NCBI GenBank assembly: GCA_019358855.1
Contig: JAHHII010000004.1
Span: forward strand, 1-64,000
Direction: 5' to 3'
From: Timaviella obliquedivisa GSE-PSE-MK23-08B
GTDB taxonomy: Bacteria > Cyanobacteriota > Cyanobacteriia > Elainellales > Elainellaceae
DNA length: 64,000 nt
Below, in pieces: positions 17,513 to 25,819 of the stretch; positions within the stretch are counted from its first letter, which is position 1, and each line of letters starts with the position of its first letter. Under the pieces are notes generated by a model. That model ran no database searches. It was not told where the DNA came from and worked only from the letters and a program-made list of their open reading frames with translations. The translations under genes were made by a program, and so were the position numbers.

Positions 17513-18988
17513 ATGTATATTGTGCAAATCGCCTCGGAATGTGCCCCGGTCATTAAAGCGGGCGGTTTAGGAGATGTAGTTTATGGACTAAGTCGTGAGT
17601 TAGAAGCTCGCGGCAACACTGTAGAACTTGTCCTGCCAATGTACGACTGTATGAGATACGACCACATTTGGGGCATTCATACTGCGTATCAAGATTTGTG
17701 GGTGCCTTGGTACGATGGGAGGATTCATTGCACAATATATTGTGGCTGGGTTCATGGGCTACTTTGCTTTTTCATTGAGCCGCATTCTCAGGATAGTTTT
17801 TTTCACCGAGGCAAGGTTTACGGCGACTCGGATGATAATATGCGGTTTGCGTTTTTTAGCAAAGCAGCATTGGAGTTTTTGCAGCAGAGTAGTAAAAAAC
17901 CTGATGTGATTCATTGTCATGACTGGCAGACCGGGTTAGTTCCAGTTTTGCTGTACGAAGTTTATCAGCATCATGGGATGGCGTATCAGCGAGTTTGTTA
18001 CACCATTCACAACTTCAAGCATCAGGGAATAGCGGGTGCTGAGATGTTGGCAGCAACAGGGTTGAATAATACGGCGTACTATTTTGACTACAGCCGTCTT
18101 CAAGATAATTTTAATCCGTTTGCACTAAATTTCATGAAGGCTGGCATTGTTTATTCAAATTATGTCACGACGGTTTCGCCACACCATGCTTGGGAAGCAA
18201 GGTTTACAGAAATTGGCTATGGATTAGGGCATACCTTAGAGTTACACCAAAATAAGTTTACTGGTGTATTAAACGGGATTGACTATACGGTGTGGAATTC
18301 GGAGGCTGATCATTACATTTCTGATTCTTACACTGCTGAAAATATTGAGGGTAAGGCTAAAAATAAGAAAGCTTTGCGCGATCGCCTTCTCCTAGAAAAT
18401 TCTGATAAACCGATCGTTGCTTTTATCGGTCGTTTAGATGAACAAAAGGGTGTACACCTGGTTCATCATGCTATCTACTACGTGCTTCAAAAAGGCGCAC
18501 AGTTCGTCTTACTAGGTTCAGCAACTGAAGCCAGTATTAATGATGTGTTTTGGCACGAGAAACAGTATTTGAACGACAATCCTGACTGTCATTTAGAGTT
18601 GGGCTTTAACGAAGAACTATCTCACCTCATCTATGCAGGGGCAGACATGATTATTGTTCCCAGTAATTATGAACCCTGCGGATTGACGCAAATGATTGGG
18701 ATGCGGTACGGCACGGTGCCAATTGTGCGGGGTGTGGGTGGACTTGTGAGTACGGTATTTGATTGGGATTATGACCCTAATCATCCGGTGGAAGAACGCA
18801 ATGGGTTTGTGTTTTATCAGACTGACTTTCGTGGGTTGGAGTCGGCAATGGATCGGGCGATCGATTTGTGGAACTTTGCGCCTGAGCAGTTTGAGGCGTT
18901 GGCAATTCAGGGGATGAATTGCGATTATTCTTGGAAGCAATCGGCAGAAACCTACAGCAACATTTATGAGTTTATTCGACACAAGTAA
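17513..18988 (+). CDS. glgA: Glycogen synthase, GlgA2 type
   Basis: This second GT5 synthase has 491 residues and belongs to the cyanobacterial GlgA2 lineage. It carries KAGGLGDVVYGL (Lys16), HCHDWQTGLVP, NGIDYTVWN and the C-terminal VPSNYEPCGLTQMIGMRYG with VRGVGGLVSTV. GlgA2-type enzymes tend to make longer chains than GlgA1. It is divergent from hemC, with a 226-base promoter region between. Having both synthases within 5 kb, separated only by hemC, is notable. Confidence 0.93.
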   Translation: MYIVQIASECAPVIKAGGLGDVVYGLSRELEARGNTVELVLPMYDCMRYDHIWGIHTAYQDLWVPWYDGRIHCTIYCGWVHGLLCFFIEPHSQDSFFHRGKVYGDSDDNMRFAFFSKAALEFLQQSSKKPDVIHCHDWQTGLVPVLLYEVYQHHGMAYQRVCYTIHNFKHQGIAGAEMLAATGLNNTAYYFDYSRLQDNFNPFALNFMKAGIVYSNYVTTVSPHHAWEARFTEIGYGLGHTLELHQNKFTGVLNGIDYTVWNSEADHYISDSYTAENIEGKAKNKKALRDRLLLENSDKPIVAFIGRLDEQKGVHLVHHAIYYVLQKGAQFVLLGSATEASINDVFWHEKQYLNDNPDCHLELGFNEELSHLIYAGADMIIVPSNYEPCGLTQMIGMRYGTVPIVRGVGGLVSTVFDWDYDPNHPVEERNGFVFYQTDFRGLESAMDRAIDLWNFAPEQFEALAIQGMNCDYSWKQSAETYSNIYEFIRHK

Positions 18989-19424
18989 ACTGATTCATCT
19001 GGTCAGTCATCTGCTCAAACCCAACCTGAAGGGGTGCAATTAGAAAGATTTTCAACCATTGCTTGAGCCATTTGAAACAGATCAACTGCGATCGAATCTG
19101 TAGTAAATCTGAAAATATGTGGAAAGATTCTAGCTATCAGATTGAGCAGTGTATTCTGCAGAAAGATTCCACCTAAGTACCGAATTTAGGGTGTTATGCC
19201 GAGTCATTCTCTCTACTTACCTCCCATGGGATCTGAGGTGGAGACCTTCAGTCTAATAATAGTGATACGGCAAACCTATCTGTAAATACGGCAAACCTAT
19301 CTGTAAGTATAATAAGGGACTGATGTATGTGCGCTACTGAAATAGCCTCAAATTCTTGTTGAGGAGTTCTTAAGATAGTGTTTACGTGATTAGGTTTAGG
19401 TTGGCTAAATTGGTAAGGTATCAG
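18989..19424. other. Gap with a possible coding relic and a 21-bp duplication
   Basis: On the minus strand 19185-19015 a frame stays open for 56 codons without a start and reads like protein (FTTDSIAVDLFQMAQAMVEN, then NCTPSGWV and a stop). I cannot name it; it may be the tail of a decayed gene or chance. A perfect 21-bp duplication lies at 19265-19306. Nothing else was recognised. Confidence 0.35.
19265..19306 (+). repeat. Perfect 21-bp tandem duplication
   Basis: A 21-base unit starting ATACGGCAAACC and ending TATCTGTAA occurs twice back to back (19265-19285, 19286-19306) in non-coding DNA. Confidence 0.9.
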
Positions 19425-19682
19425 TTAGCCTGCGTCAATACCTTCCCACATTTGAGAAAGTGGGATTCTTTGCCCAGAGGTTGCCTGTTGCAAAGCTCTA
19501 CGTAAACTTGCTTTTATATCTTCCACTGATGTATCGTCTGGATCTTGCTCACATTCTTCTGTCTGCTCAGAATACAAAATAATCACTCGAACAGTCCCTT
19601 GAGCCGTCAAGGGCACAGGCTCATGGAGGGAAAGATTCCCTTGTTCATCTACAACACCTGTGACTTCAACTGCCCTCACCAT
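19425..19682 (-). CDS. Small antitoxin-like protein
   Basis: This 85-residue protein begins MVRAVEVTGVVDEQGNLSL, a beta-rich opening seen in many cyanobacterial antitoxin-like proteins of about 70-90 residues. An acidic linker (CEQDPDDTS) follows, then a helix and a tail ending in LSQMWEGID, a common antitoxin-type C-terminus. It lies 81 bases downstream of a RelE/ParE-like gene on the same strand. The role is inferred from context and size; no activity is shown by sequence alone. Confidence 0.6.
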   Translation of the reverse strand: MVRAVEVTGVVDEQGNLSLHEPVPLTAQGTVRVIILYSEQTEECEQDPDDTSVEDIKASLRRALQQATSGQRIPLSQMWEGIDAG

Positions 19683-19763
19683 TACGACCTCAATCCATCT
19701 AGATTAAGAATAACTGACTCTCAACAGGATTGCATACCTTCTTCCAGCAGAAATCTAACTCAT

Positions 19764-20183
19764 CTATGCATTTCCATAGAACTCATTCAAAATGTTACGG
19801 ATTTCCTTAATACTGATATCCTCACGCTCTGACTTTGAGTAAATTGTTAAGAGTAGTACAGACGTTGGTGACTCAACCTGATATACCAAACGGTATCCAG
19901 CACTTTTACCCTTCTGGATATCCCGGTTCTTAACTCTTGTTTTGAGCACAACATAGCCTTCACCAATTCCTGTAAGGCGATCACCAACAAAATTGCCTAT
20001 CTGCAATTCCTGAACCACAGCTTGAATATCAGAACGGATACTACGATAGCGCTTTGCCAAATCGCGAAGACTCTGCTGAAACTCGGGAGTTAGATCCACT
20101 CGTACAACAGATTGCTGGCTTTGTGAATTAGATGGAGGATCAAGTTCTTTATCAGGATTTTGCTCACTCTGCATAGTGCTCAC
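19764..20183 (-). CDS. RelE/ParE-superfamily toxin-like protein
   Basis: This protein has 139 residues. The first 30 are polar and low-complexity. The remainder looks like a RelE/ParE/HigB fold: VDLTPEFQQSLRDLAKRYRSI, a helix, IGEGYVVLKTRVKNRD, then GKSAGYRLVYQVESPTSVLLLTIYSKSER and a C-terminal helix. The KSAGYRLVY and LLTIYSKSER blocks are the most toxin-like parts. Its start overlaps the end of the 186-residue upstream gene by 4 bases (ATGA type), so the two are translationally coupled. It is probably an mRNA interferase or related, but this is not certain. Confidence 0.65.
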   Translation of the reverse strand: MSTMQSEQNPDKELDPPSNSQSQQSVVRVDLTPEFQQSLRDLAKRYRSIRSDIQAVVQELQIGNFVGDRLTGIGEGYVVLKTRVKNRDIQKGKSAGYRLVYQVESPTSVLLLTIYSKSEREDISIKEIRNILNEFYGNA

Positions 20184-20740
20184 TCTGGTTGATAATCAAC
20201 GGCAATTGTTAACAGAAAAGCTCCTAGCCGTCTTGCTTCGATAGCAGTTAAATCACGAGGTATCACTACTTGGGCAAGAAAATCAGATCGGAGTGGAAAA
20301 GAGAGAGTTAAACCACTAGATGCCATTGTCTCAGCCCCCCGTTTCTCTGACGTTTTTGGAGCGCCCTTGCTTAAACGTTCTTGAGGAGTCACCCTTTCAT
20401 TAGATGGCCTGGCACGGGATTTGCCATTTAATCTTCGTGGCTTGTATGTAGCAGGATCGTCCCGCCAGCTAACGAATTCTTGAATTGCCAGTACTACACG
20501 ATTGCGGTACGTGTTAAGAGATTCAGGCGACACTGATACTGAATCATGGTTGGCTGTCCTATGCACCGCTAGATCGAGATCTACAGTGCGAATATCTCCT
20601 TCCTCAGCCTCAGATAAGTTAGCCATAAGCTTCAAGGCTGCTGAACGCCAGCCCCGAACAGTCTGAAATTTTATCAATCCTTTATCCGACACGTAGTCCA
20701 AGAATTTTAGGAAAGCTTCTTTTGAATAATTGGTACTCAT
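20180..20740 (-). CDS. Unknown protein coupled to the RelE-like toxin
   Basis: This 186-residue protein is of unrecognised family. The first 100 residues (EAFLKFLDYVSDKGLIKF through TYRNRVVLAIQEFVSWRDD) resemble the SAM-like core-binding fold of tyrosine recombinases. A basic, disordered linker (about 101-140) follows. The last 45 residues (LSFPLRSDFLAQVVIPRDL, then EARRLGAFLLTIA) resemble a short module found at the C-terminus of several bacterial proteins. It overlaps the toxin-like gene by 4 bases, so it is a candidate antitoxin or accessory factor. It has no catalytic recombinase domain. Confidence 0.6.
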   Translation of the reverse strand: MSTNYSKEAFLKFLDYVSDKGLIKFQTVRGWRSAALKLMANLSEAEEGDIRTVDLDLAVHRTANHDSVSVSPESLNTYRNRVVLAIQEFVSWRDDPATYKPRRLNGKSRARPSNERVTPQERLSKGAPKTSEKRGAETMASSGLTLSFPLRSDFLAQVVIPRDLTAIEARRLGAFLLTIAVDYQPE

Positions 20741-21174
20741 GATCCTTACCAGAAACTAAAGATTAGGTGATACGCCTCATTTATATCCAATTTTTCTTAA
20801 AAGATTAAGATCAAGATCAAAAATCCGTCTTTTATCCTACAAGTCAAAGCTTGGCTCACTAGATTTCGTTCTGATCTTGTCTGACAACATAGGTATCTCC
20901 AATGTCCCGTAGCGGTCTAGCAATTCAAAGACAGCGGACGGATGAAAGCTGCTGGTGCTGAGTTTAAGGCTACTTGCTGTCGCTGACTTGAGCCGTTATG
21001 CACAATCTTTCGATAAATGCGATCGCCCTCATCCATCTAAACGTCCTCACCTAAGATCTAGATGCATGGCAACAAACCTCTGTTTCTCGGCATTACAAGA
21101 CTGAACCGTTGCTTCAAAATTTGTGATATGAGCAATACTGGTAGCTAACTAGCACTTAATTGGGTCATACAGAT
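20741..21174. other. Gap upstream of pepA, possible antitoxin relic
   Basis: At 20951 a short plus frame reads MKAAGAEFKATC and then stops. This looks like the first residues of a Phd/YefM-type antitoxin (M-K-x-x-x-x-EFKAxC) but is too short to call. The promoter of the toxin cassette (minus strand) and of pepA (plus strand) must lie here. Nothing else was recognised. Confidence 0.35.
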
Positions 21175-22653
21175 ATGGAAGTACGCGGTATTGGCACACC
21201 CCGTCTAGAGTGGGCAGGCGATTGTCTCGTCATTGGCATGTTTGAAGACGCGATCGCATTAACCGAAGATTTGGCAGAACTTGATCAAAAGCTTGTGGGC
21301 ACTTTAGCAGAACTGATTGCCGAAACAGAGTTCAAGGGCAAAGAAGGCAGCAGCGCGATCGCTAGAGTCGGCGGCGGCAACCCTGTTCGCAAAGTAGCGA
21401 TCGTAGGATTAGGCAAACCTGAAGCGCTCAACCTAGAAAGCTTGCGGAAAGCAACGGCAGCAGCGATTCGTTTGGGCAAGAAAGAAAAATGCAAAACCCT
21501 GGGTCTAAGTCTGCCGATGTGGAACAACGAGCCAGCGCTAACAGCACAGGCATTGGCTGAGGCGATCGAACTGACCCTGCACCAAGACACTCGCTTTAAA
21601 TCTGACATAGAGAATAAAGAAATAAAGCTAGAGCAAATTGAGCTATTAGGGCTGGCTGGGCAAGAGGCTTCGATCCATCGGGCGCGGCAAATCTGCGCAG
21701 GTGTTGTTTTGGCAAGAGAGTTGGTCGCTGCTCCTGCCAACATCGTCACGCCTGCATTTATGGCTGAGACGGCAGAGGCGATCGCTCATGAATATGGACT
21801 AGAGCTAACCGTACTGGAAAAAGCTGACTGTGAGAAGCTGGGAATGGGGGCGTTTTTGGGTGTGTCTCTAGGATCGGACCTGCCGCCTAAATTTATTCAT
21901 CTTGTTTATAGACCGACGGACACGCCTCGTAGAAAGGTAGCGATCGTGGGCAAAGGCGTTACTTTCGACAGTGGCGGCTTGAACATTAAGCCCACAGGCA
22001 GCGGCATCGAAATGATGAAAACCGATATGGGCGGAGCGGCTGCAACTCTAGGGGCTGCTAAAGTCGTGGGTTTGCTGAAGCCAGATGTAGAAGTCCATTT
22101 TATTAGCGCTGTGGTTGAGAACATGATCAGCGGTCGGGCAATGCATCCGGGCGATATTCTGACCGCTTCTAATGGCAAAACCATTGAGGTCAATAACACC
22201 GATGCTGAAGGTCGCCTAACATTGGCAGATGCCTTGGTGTACGCCGATCAGTTGGGGGTCGATGCGATCGTTGACTTGGCAACTTTGACCGGGGCTTGTG
22301 TTGTTGCCTTGGGCGAAAACATTGCAGGCATGTGGACTGAAGATGAAGCGATCGCTGCTCAAATCACCCAAGCTTCCAACCTTTCCGGCGAAAAGTTTTG
22401 GCGAATGCCCATGGAAGAAAAATACTTCGAGGGCTTGAAATCGGTTGTTGCCGACATGAAGAACACAGGACCTCGTCCCGGTGGAGCCATCACCGCCGCC
22501 CTATTCTTAAAGCAGTATGTGAAAGATACGCCGTGGGCGCACTTGGATGTGGCAGGACCCGTTTGGACAGATAAAGAATATGCTTACAATAACGCTGGAG
22601 CAACTGGGTTTCCGGTTCGCACCTTGGTTAACTGGGTTTTGAGTGAAGGATAG
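21175..22653 (+). CDS. pepA: Leucyl aminopeptidase (M17), PepA
   Basis: This 492-residue cytosolic metallopeptidase removes N-terminal residues from peptides. The C-terminal catalytic domain carries the di-metal ligands in [16 protein letters not shown] and KTDMGGAAA, and the M17 signature [14 protein letters not shown]. The N-terminal domain (about 1-160) is the usual less conserved one. ATG 21175 is preferred; an in-frame TTG at 21160 would add five residues. Confidence 0.95.
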   Translation: MEVRGIGTPRLEWAGDCLVIGMFEDAIALTEDLAELDQKLVGTLAELIAETEFKGKEGSSAIARVGGGNPVRKVAIVGLGKPEALNLESLRKATAAAIRLGKKEKCKTLGLSLPMWNNEPALTAQALAEAIELTLHQDTRFKSDIENKEIKLEQIELLGLAGQEASIHRARQICAGVVLARELVAAPANIVTPAFMAETAEAIAHEYGLELTVLEKADCEKLGMGAFLGVSLGSDLPPKFIHLVYRPTDTPRRKVAIVGKGVTFDSGGLNIKPTGSGIEMMKTDMGGAAATLGAAKVVGLLKPDVEVHFISAVVENMISGRAMHPGDILTASNGKTIEVNNTDAEGRLTLADALVYADQLGVDAIVDLATLTGACVVALGENIAGMWTEDEAIAAQITQASNLSGEKFWRMPMEEKYFEGLKSVVADMKNTGPRPGGAITAALFLKQYVKDTPWAHLDVAGPVWTDKEYAYNNAGATGFPVRTLVNWVLSEG

Positions 22654-22813
22654 GCAGCAGTTTAAGCTGAATCAACATCTCTCAAAAATGTCATAAAAGA
22701 TTCAAGAGGAGTGATACGATCTTCACTTTGGAGTCTAAAATAAGAGACTGACCAGATATTAGAACTGGTTGATAACAGTTCGCTAGCCATTCACAGGAGC
22801 AAGATTTTCAGGC

Positions 22814-23101
22814 ATGATTAAACTGCGCTTAAAGCGGTTCGGAAAGAAATTTGAAGCGAGCTACCGCATTGTCGCCATGAACAGCGATACTCGCCGCGAC
22901 GGTCGCCCCCTTGAAGAACTTGGTTTTTACAACCCCAGAACTGACGAGGTTAAATTAGATGTTCCCGGTATCATCAAGCGCCTTCAACAGGGCGCACAGC
23001 CTACCAGAACAGTGCAAAGCATTCTGCGGAAAGCCAATGTGTTTGAACAGTTGAAGGGTGAAGATACGAATTCCGTCGCAGATACGAATTCCGTCGCTTA
23101 G
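22814..23101 (+). CDS. rpsP: 30S ribosomal protein S16
   Basis: This 95-residue protein begins [20 protein letters not shown], with [19 protein letters not shown], as in all S16. The core ends near residue 82. The last residues ([12 protein letters not shown]) are an in-frame duplication caused by an 18-bp tandem repeat. It is the first gene of rpsP-khpA-phoH, an arrangement common in cyanobacteria. Confidence 0.97.
   Translation: MIKLRLKRFGKKFEASYRIVAMNSDTRRDGRPLEELGFYNPRTDEVKLDVPGIIKRLQQGAQPTRTVQSILRKANVFEQLKGEDTNSVADTNSVA
23063..23098 (+). repeat. 18-bp tandem duplication at the end of rpsP
   Basis: GATACGAATTCCGTCGCA (23063-23080) is followed by GATACGAATTCCGTCGCT (23081-23098), directly before the TAG stop. 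It lengthens S16 by six residues. Confidence 0.9.
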
Positions 23102-23126
23102 TCGTTTAGTTGTTCAGGTAACCGCC

Positions 23127-23546
23127 TTGTCAGAAACAGAAACTCCCCTCCCTCAGACCATCGTCATCAACCCCGACTACTGCGGATTAGTCACCTATTT
23201 GGTGAAGCCGTTCTTAGAATCGCCCGATTCTCTGAAAGTTGACTGCGAAATTTCGCCCCGCTCGTCGCGAGTTCTGGTGCGAGTGGCTTTTGAGGGAGAG
23301 GATAAGGGGCGGGTATTTGGACGGGGCGGGCGTAATATTCAAGCCATCCGGACGGTGTTGCAGGCGATCGCTCAGGTCGCAGGGCAAACTGCTCACCTCG
23401 AAGTTTTTGGTGGACAGCCTGAGCGTGAAGAAGGTTCAGACGATCGCAGAGATGATTGGCGACCCGACGACCGACCAGAGTCATCCTCGCCTAGAGCGGC
23501 TTCACCCCATAGTCCGCCTAAGCCGCGTCCACGTTTCAAAGAATAA
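23127..23546 (+). CDS. khpA: KH-domain RNA-binding protein KhpA
   Basis: This 139-residue protein has a single type II KH domain. It has YLVKPFLESPDSLKVDCEI, then the GxxG-type loop GRVFGRGGRNIQAIRTVL. The family binds RNA and is usually encoded between rpsP and other RNA-related genes. The tail (about residues 100-139) is charged and rich in D, R, P and S (EREEGSDDRRDDWRPDDRPE), longer than in compact KhpA. TTG 23127 is chosen because the family aligns from there; the GTG at 23058 would run through the rpsP tail repeat. Confidence 0.85.
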   Translation: MSETETPLPQTIVINPDYCGLVTYLVKPFLESPDSLKVDCEISPRSSRVLVRVAFEGEDKGRVFGRGGRNIQAIRTVLQAIAQVAGQTAHLEVFGGQPEREEGSDDRRDDWRPDDRPESSSPRAASPHSPPKPRPRFKE

Positions 23547-23586
23547 TGCTTGAGAATAATTTTGAGTTCCCCTCGTAGAAGGTTGA

Positions 23587-24546
23587 ATGGGAACATCCCT
23601 CACGATTGAGTTTCCAAACCCTGATAGCGCGATCGCCATGACAGGCTTTCAGGAAGAAAATCTTAAGCTTCTGGCTCAGCAGACCGGGGCAAAGATTGTG
23701 TTGCGTGGGCAAGCGCTTGTTATTTCAGGAACCGAGAACCAGGTGGATCAGGTCGATCGGTTAGTGCGATCGCTGGAGTCTTACTGGGGACGAGGGAAAG
23801 CGGTCACCGGAGTCGATATTGTTACGGCTCGACATGCGCTCAATCATCAAAGCCAAGACGAACTTCAAGAACTTCAGCGCGATGTGATTGCACGCACTCG
23901 TCGAGGAGAGGAAATTCGAGCAAAAACTTTTAAGCAGCGGCAATATATTCAAGCCATCCGCACCCATGAAATGACTTTTTGCTCAGGTCCAGCAGGGACA
24001 GGCAAGACTTTTTTGGCAGCAGTAGTTGCCGTTCAAGCACTCATGGCTAACCAATATGAGCGGATTGTTCTAACCCGTCCGGCGGTTGAAGCTGGAGAAA
24101 AGCTAGGTTTCCTCCCTGGTGATTTGCAGCAGAAGATTGATCCTTATCTGCGTCCTCTCTACGATGCTCTGAACGAGATGATGGATGCGGAAAAAATTCC
24201 TAACCTGATGGAGCGAGGCATTATTGAGGTTGCGCCCCTAGCCTACATGCGAGGTCGGACGTTGAATAACGCCTTTGTGATTTTGGATGAGGCGCAGAAT
24301 ACAACGCCCTCTCAGATGAAGATGGTCTTGACTCGGCTGGGGTTTCGATCGCGTATGGTTGTAACAGGCGATACCACGCAAACTGATTTACCTTCTCATC
24401 AACAGTCGGGTCTGGCAGCAGCTAAGCGGATTTTGAAGAATGTAGATGGGATCGCCTTTTGCGAACTAACGAAAGCTGACGTGGTGCGCCATGCCTTAGT
24501 ACAGCGAATTGTAGCGGCATACGAGGAGCATGAGAACCAGGACTAA
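23587..24546 (+). CDS. phoH: PhoH-like P-loop protein
   Basis: This 319-residue cytosolic ATPase of the PhoH family is often linked with RNA metabolism or YbeY/ribosome genes. An N-terminal KH-like segment (about 1-70) is followed by the P-loop GPAGTGKT (134-141) and the Walker B-like VILDEAQNTTPSQMKMVLTR. TGDTTQTDLP and the C-terminal HALVQRIVAAYE are also typical. It is the third gene of the rpsP-khpA-phoH set. The annotated name follows the family, not a demonstrated phosphate role. Confidence 0.9.
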   Translation: MGTSLTIEFPNPDSAIAMTGFQEENLKLLAQQTGAKIVLRGQALVISGTENQVDQVDRLVRSLESYWGRGKAVTGVDIVTARHALNHQSQDELQELQRDVIARTRRGEEIRAKTFKQRQYIQAIRTHEMTFCSGPAGTGKTFLAAVVAVQALMANQYERIVLTRPAVEAGEKLGFLPGDLQQKIDPYLRPLYDALNEMMDAEKIPNLMERGIIEVAPLAYMRGRTLNNAFVILDEAQNTTPSQMKMVLTRLGFRSRMVVTGDTTQTDLPSHQQSGLAAAKRILKNVDGIAFCELTKADVVRHALVQRIVAAYEEHENQD

Positions 24547-24589
24547 TTTCTGGAGATCGCCCTACTTTTGTCCTACTGGTCACAGCCCA

Positions 24590-25408
24590 CTACTTCAACG
24601 TCAGAAACTTTTCTAGTGCCGTAGACATGGCTGGAGGCCAGCGACGAACCTGGGTCACCCAATCAATTTTCTTATAGCGTCGGTCTAACCCTACTGCCGC
24701 CACCCAGTTACTCTCTGCCTCACCCCGATCGCCACTTGCCCACAGTGCTGCAGTCAAAGCTGCTCGCATATCGGCAAAGTTAGGATATTTACGCACCAGG
24801 TTTTTCATTTGACGAATCGCTTCGCTGGTTTCACCCAGTTGGTACTGCGCTAAAGCATAGTTGGCGCGGGCAAAAACATATTGGGGTGCCATATCTACTG
24901 CTTTTTTATAGTCGGCGATCGCCTCATTCCATTGCCCTAGTCCGCCTTTAGCATTGCCCCGATTGTTGTAGGCTGCCGGATCATTCGGATCTAGTTCAAG
25001 GACGTGGTTGTAGTCGGCGATCGCTTCATCCCATTTGCCTAAACCTTCTAAAGCCGCGCCCCGATTCAGATAAGGGTCAGGAGCATTGGGCGCAAGTTCC
25101 ATCGACTTTTCGTAATCGGCGATCGCAGCTTCGAGCTTGTTCTGGCTGACTCTGGCGTTGCCTCGGTTGCTCCAAACCGCAGGTTCCTCTGGAAGCTGTT
25201 GAATTAGATCACTCCAATAATCTTCAGCAGCAGCAAAGTTGCCCTTGTTCGTGGCTTCAAACGCTTTAGAACGTAAATCTTCCACTAATTCCAGATTTAC
25301 CGGAGAAGTGATAGTCGGGTTGATTGCGGCAGAAGCCATAGCCTGGACAGGCAGAATACTCAACCAGGTCAAAAGAATTAAAAATATAGAGGCTAGAAAT
25401 GTCATCAT
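24590..25408 (-). CDS. TPR protein with signal peptide, probably lumenal or periplasmic
   Basis: This 272-residue protein begins with a signal peptide (MMTFLASIFLILLTWLS, cleavage near VQAMA-SA). About five tetratricopeptide repeats follow (EPAVWSNRGNARVSQNKLEA, then DPYLNRGAALEGLGKWDEA and DPAAYNNRGNAKGGLGQWNEA), with a C-terminal domain ending WVTQVRRWPPAMSTALEKFL. That C-terminus is shared with cyanobacterial and plastid thylakoid TPR proteins I recall, but the function is unknown. ATG 25408 is preferred to 25450, which would place 14 polar residues before the signal. It is convergent with phoH. Confidence 0.8.
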   Translation of the reverse strand: MMTFLASIFLILLTWLSILPVQAMASAAINPTITSPVNLELVEDLRSKAFEATNKGNFAAAEDYWSDLIQQLPEEPAVWSNRGNARVSQNKLEAAIADYEKSMELAPNAPDPYLNRGAALEGLGKWDEAIADYNHVLELDPNDPAAYNNRGNAKGGLGQWNEAIADYKKAVDMAPQYVFARANYALAQYQLGETSEAIRQMKNLVRKYPNFADMRAALTAALWASGDRGEAESNWVAAVGLDRRYKKIDWVTQVRRWPPAMSTALEKFLTLK

Positions 25409-25455
25409 GCGCTTATCATGCCAGGTTTTTGAAGGCAGGACAATCAGCATTTAAC

Positions 25456-25683
25456 TTACGAACCTAAGCTAACCCGCTGCTGCTTGACGGTTTGAATCTC
25501 CTGTAAAAGCACCTCGGTTTCTGCTTGAAGGTGAAGCAGTTCAACTTGGTGATTCGCTTGGTAGGGAAGTTTCTGAGAATTTTCTAGGGACACGCTATTT
25601 GAAGCAAACGTGGAAGCTGAGGGAGAGACAGCAGATGTAGAGAACTGCACTGTACGATCGTTAATCAAAGGTTGACTAGTCAT
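25456..25683 (-). CDS. Small cyanobacterial protein with coiled-coil C-terminus
   Basis: This 75-residue protein has a Ser/Thr-rich disordered N-terminal half. Its C-terminal helix (HQVELLHLQAETEVLLQEIQ) has the heptad pattern of a short coiled coil. It lies directly upstream of the TPR gene on the same strand. No function can be assigned. Confidence 0.55.
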   Translation of the reverse strand: MTSQPLINDRTVQFSTSAVSPSASTFASNSVSLENSQKLPYQANHQVELLHLQAETEVLLQEIQTVKQQRVSLGS

Positions 25684-25819
25684 TTTTACTTATTCACACC
25701 ACGGGTTTATTCTATCTTGTTTACTCGCCTTGATTGTATTGAATCTTTAAATAGGCGATTCTGAAGTTGTGAAGGTTCTTGAACTGGCTTAATTTAAGCC
25801 AGTTTTTAGGCACCTTGGC

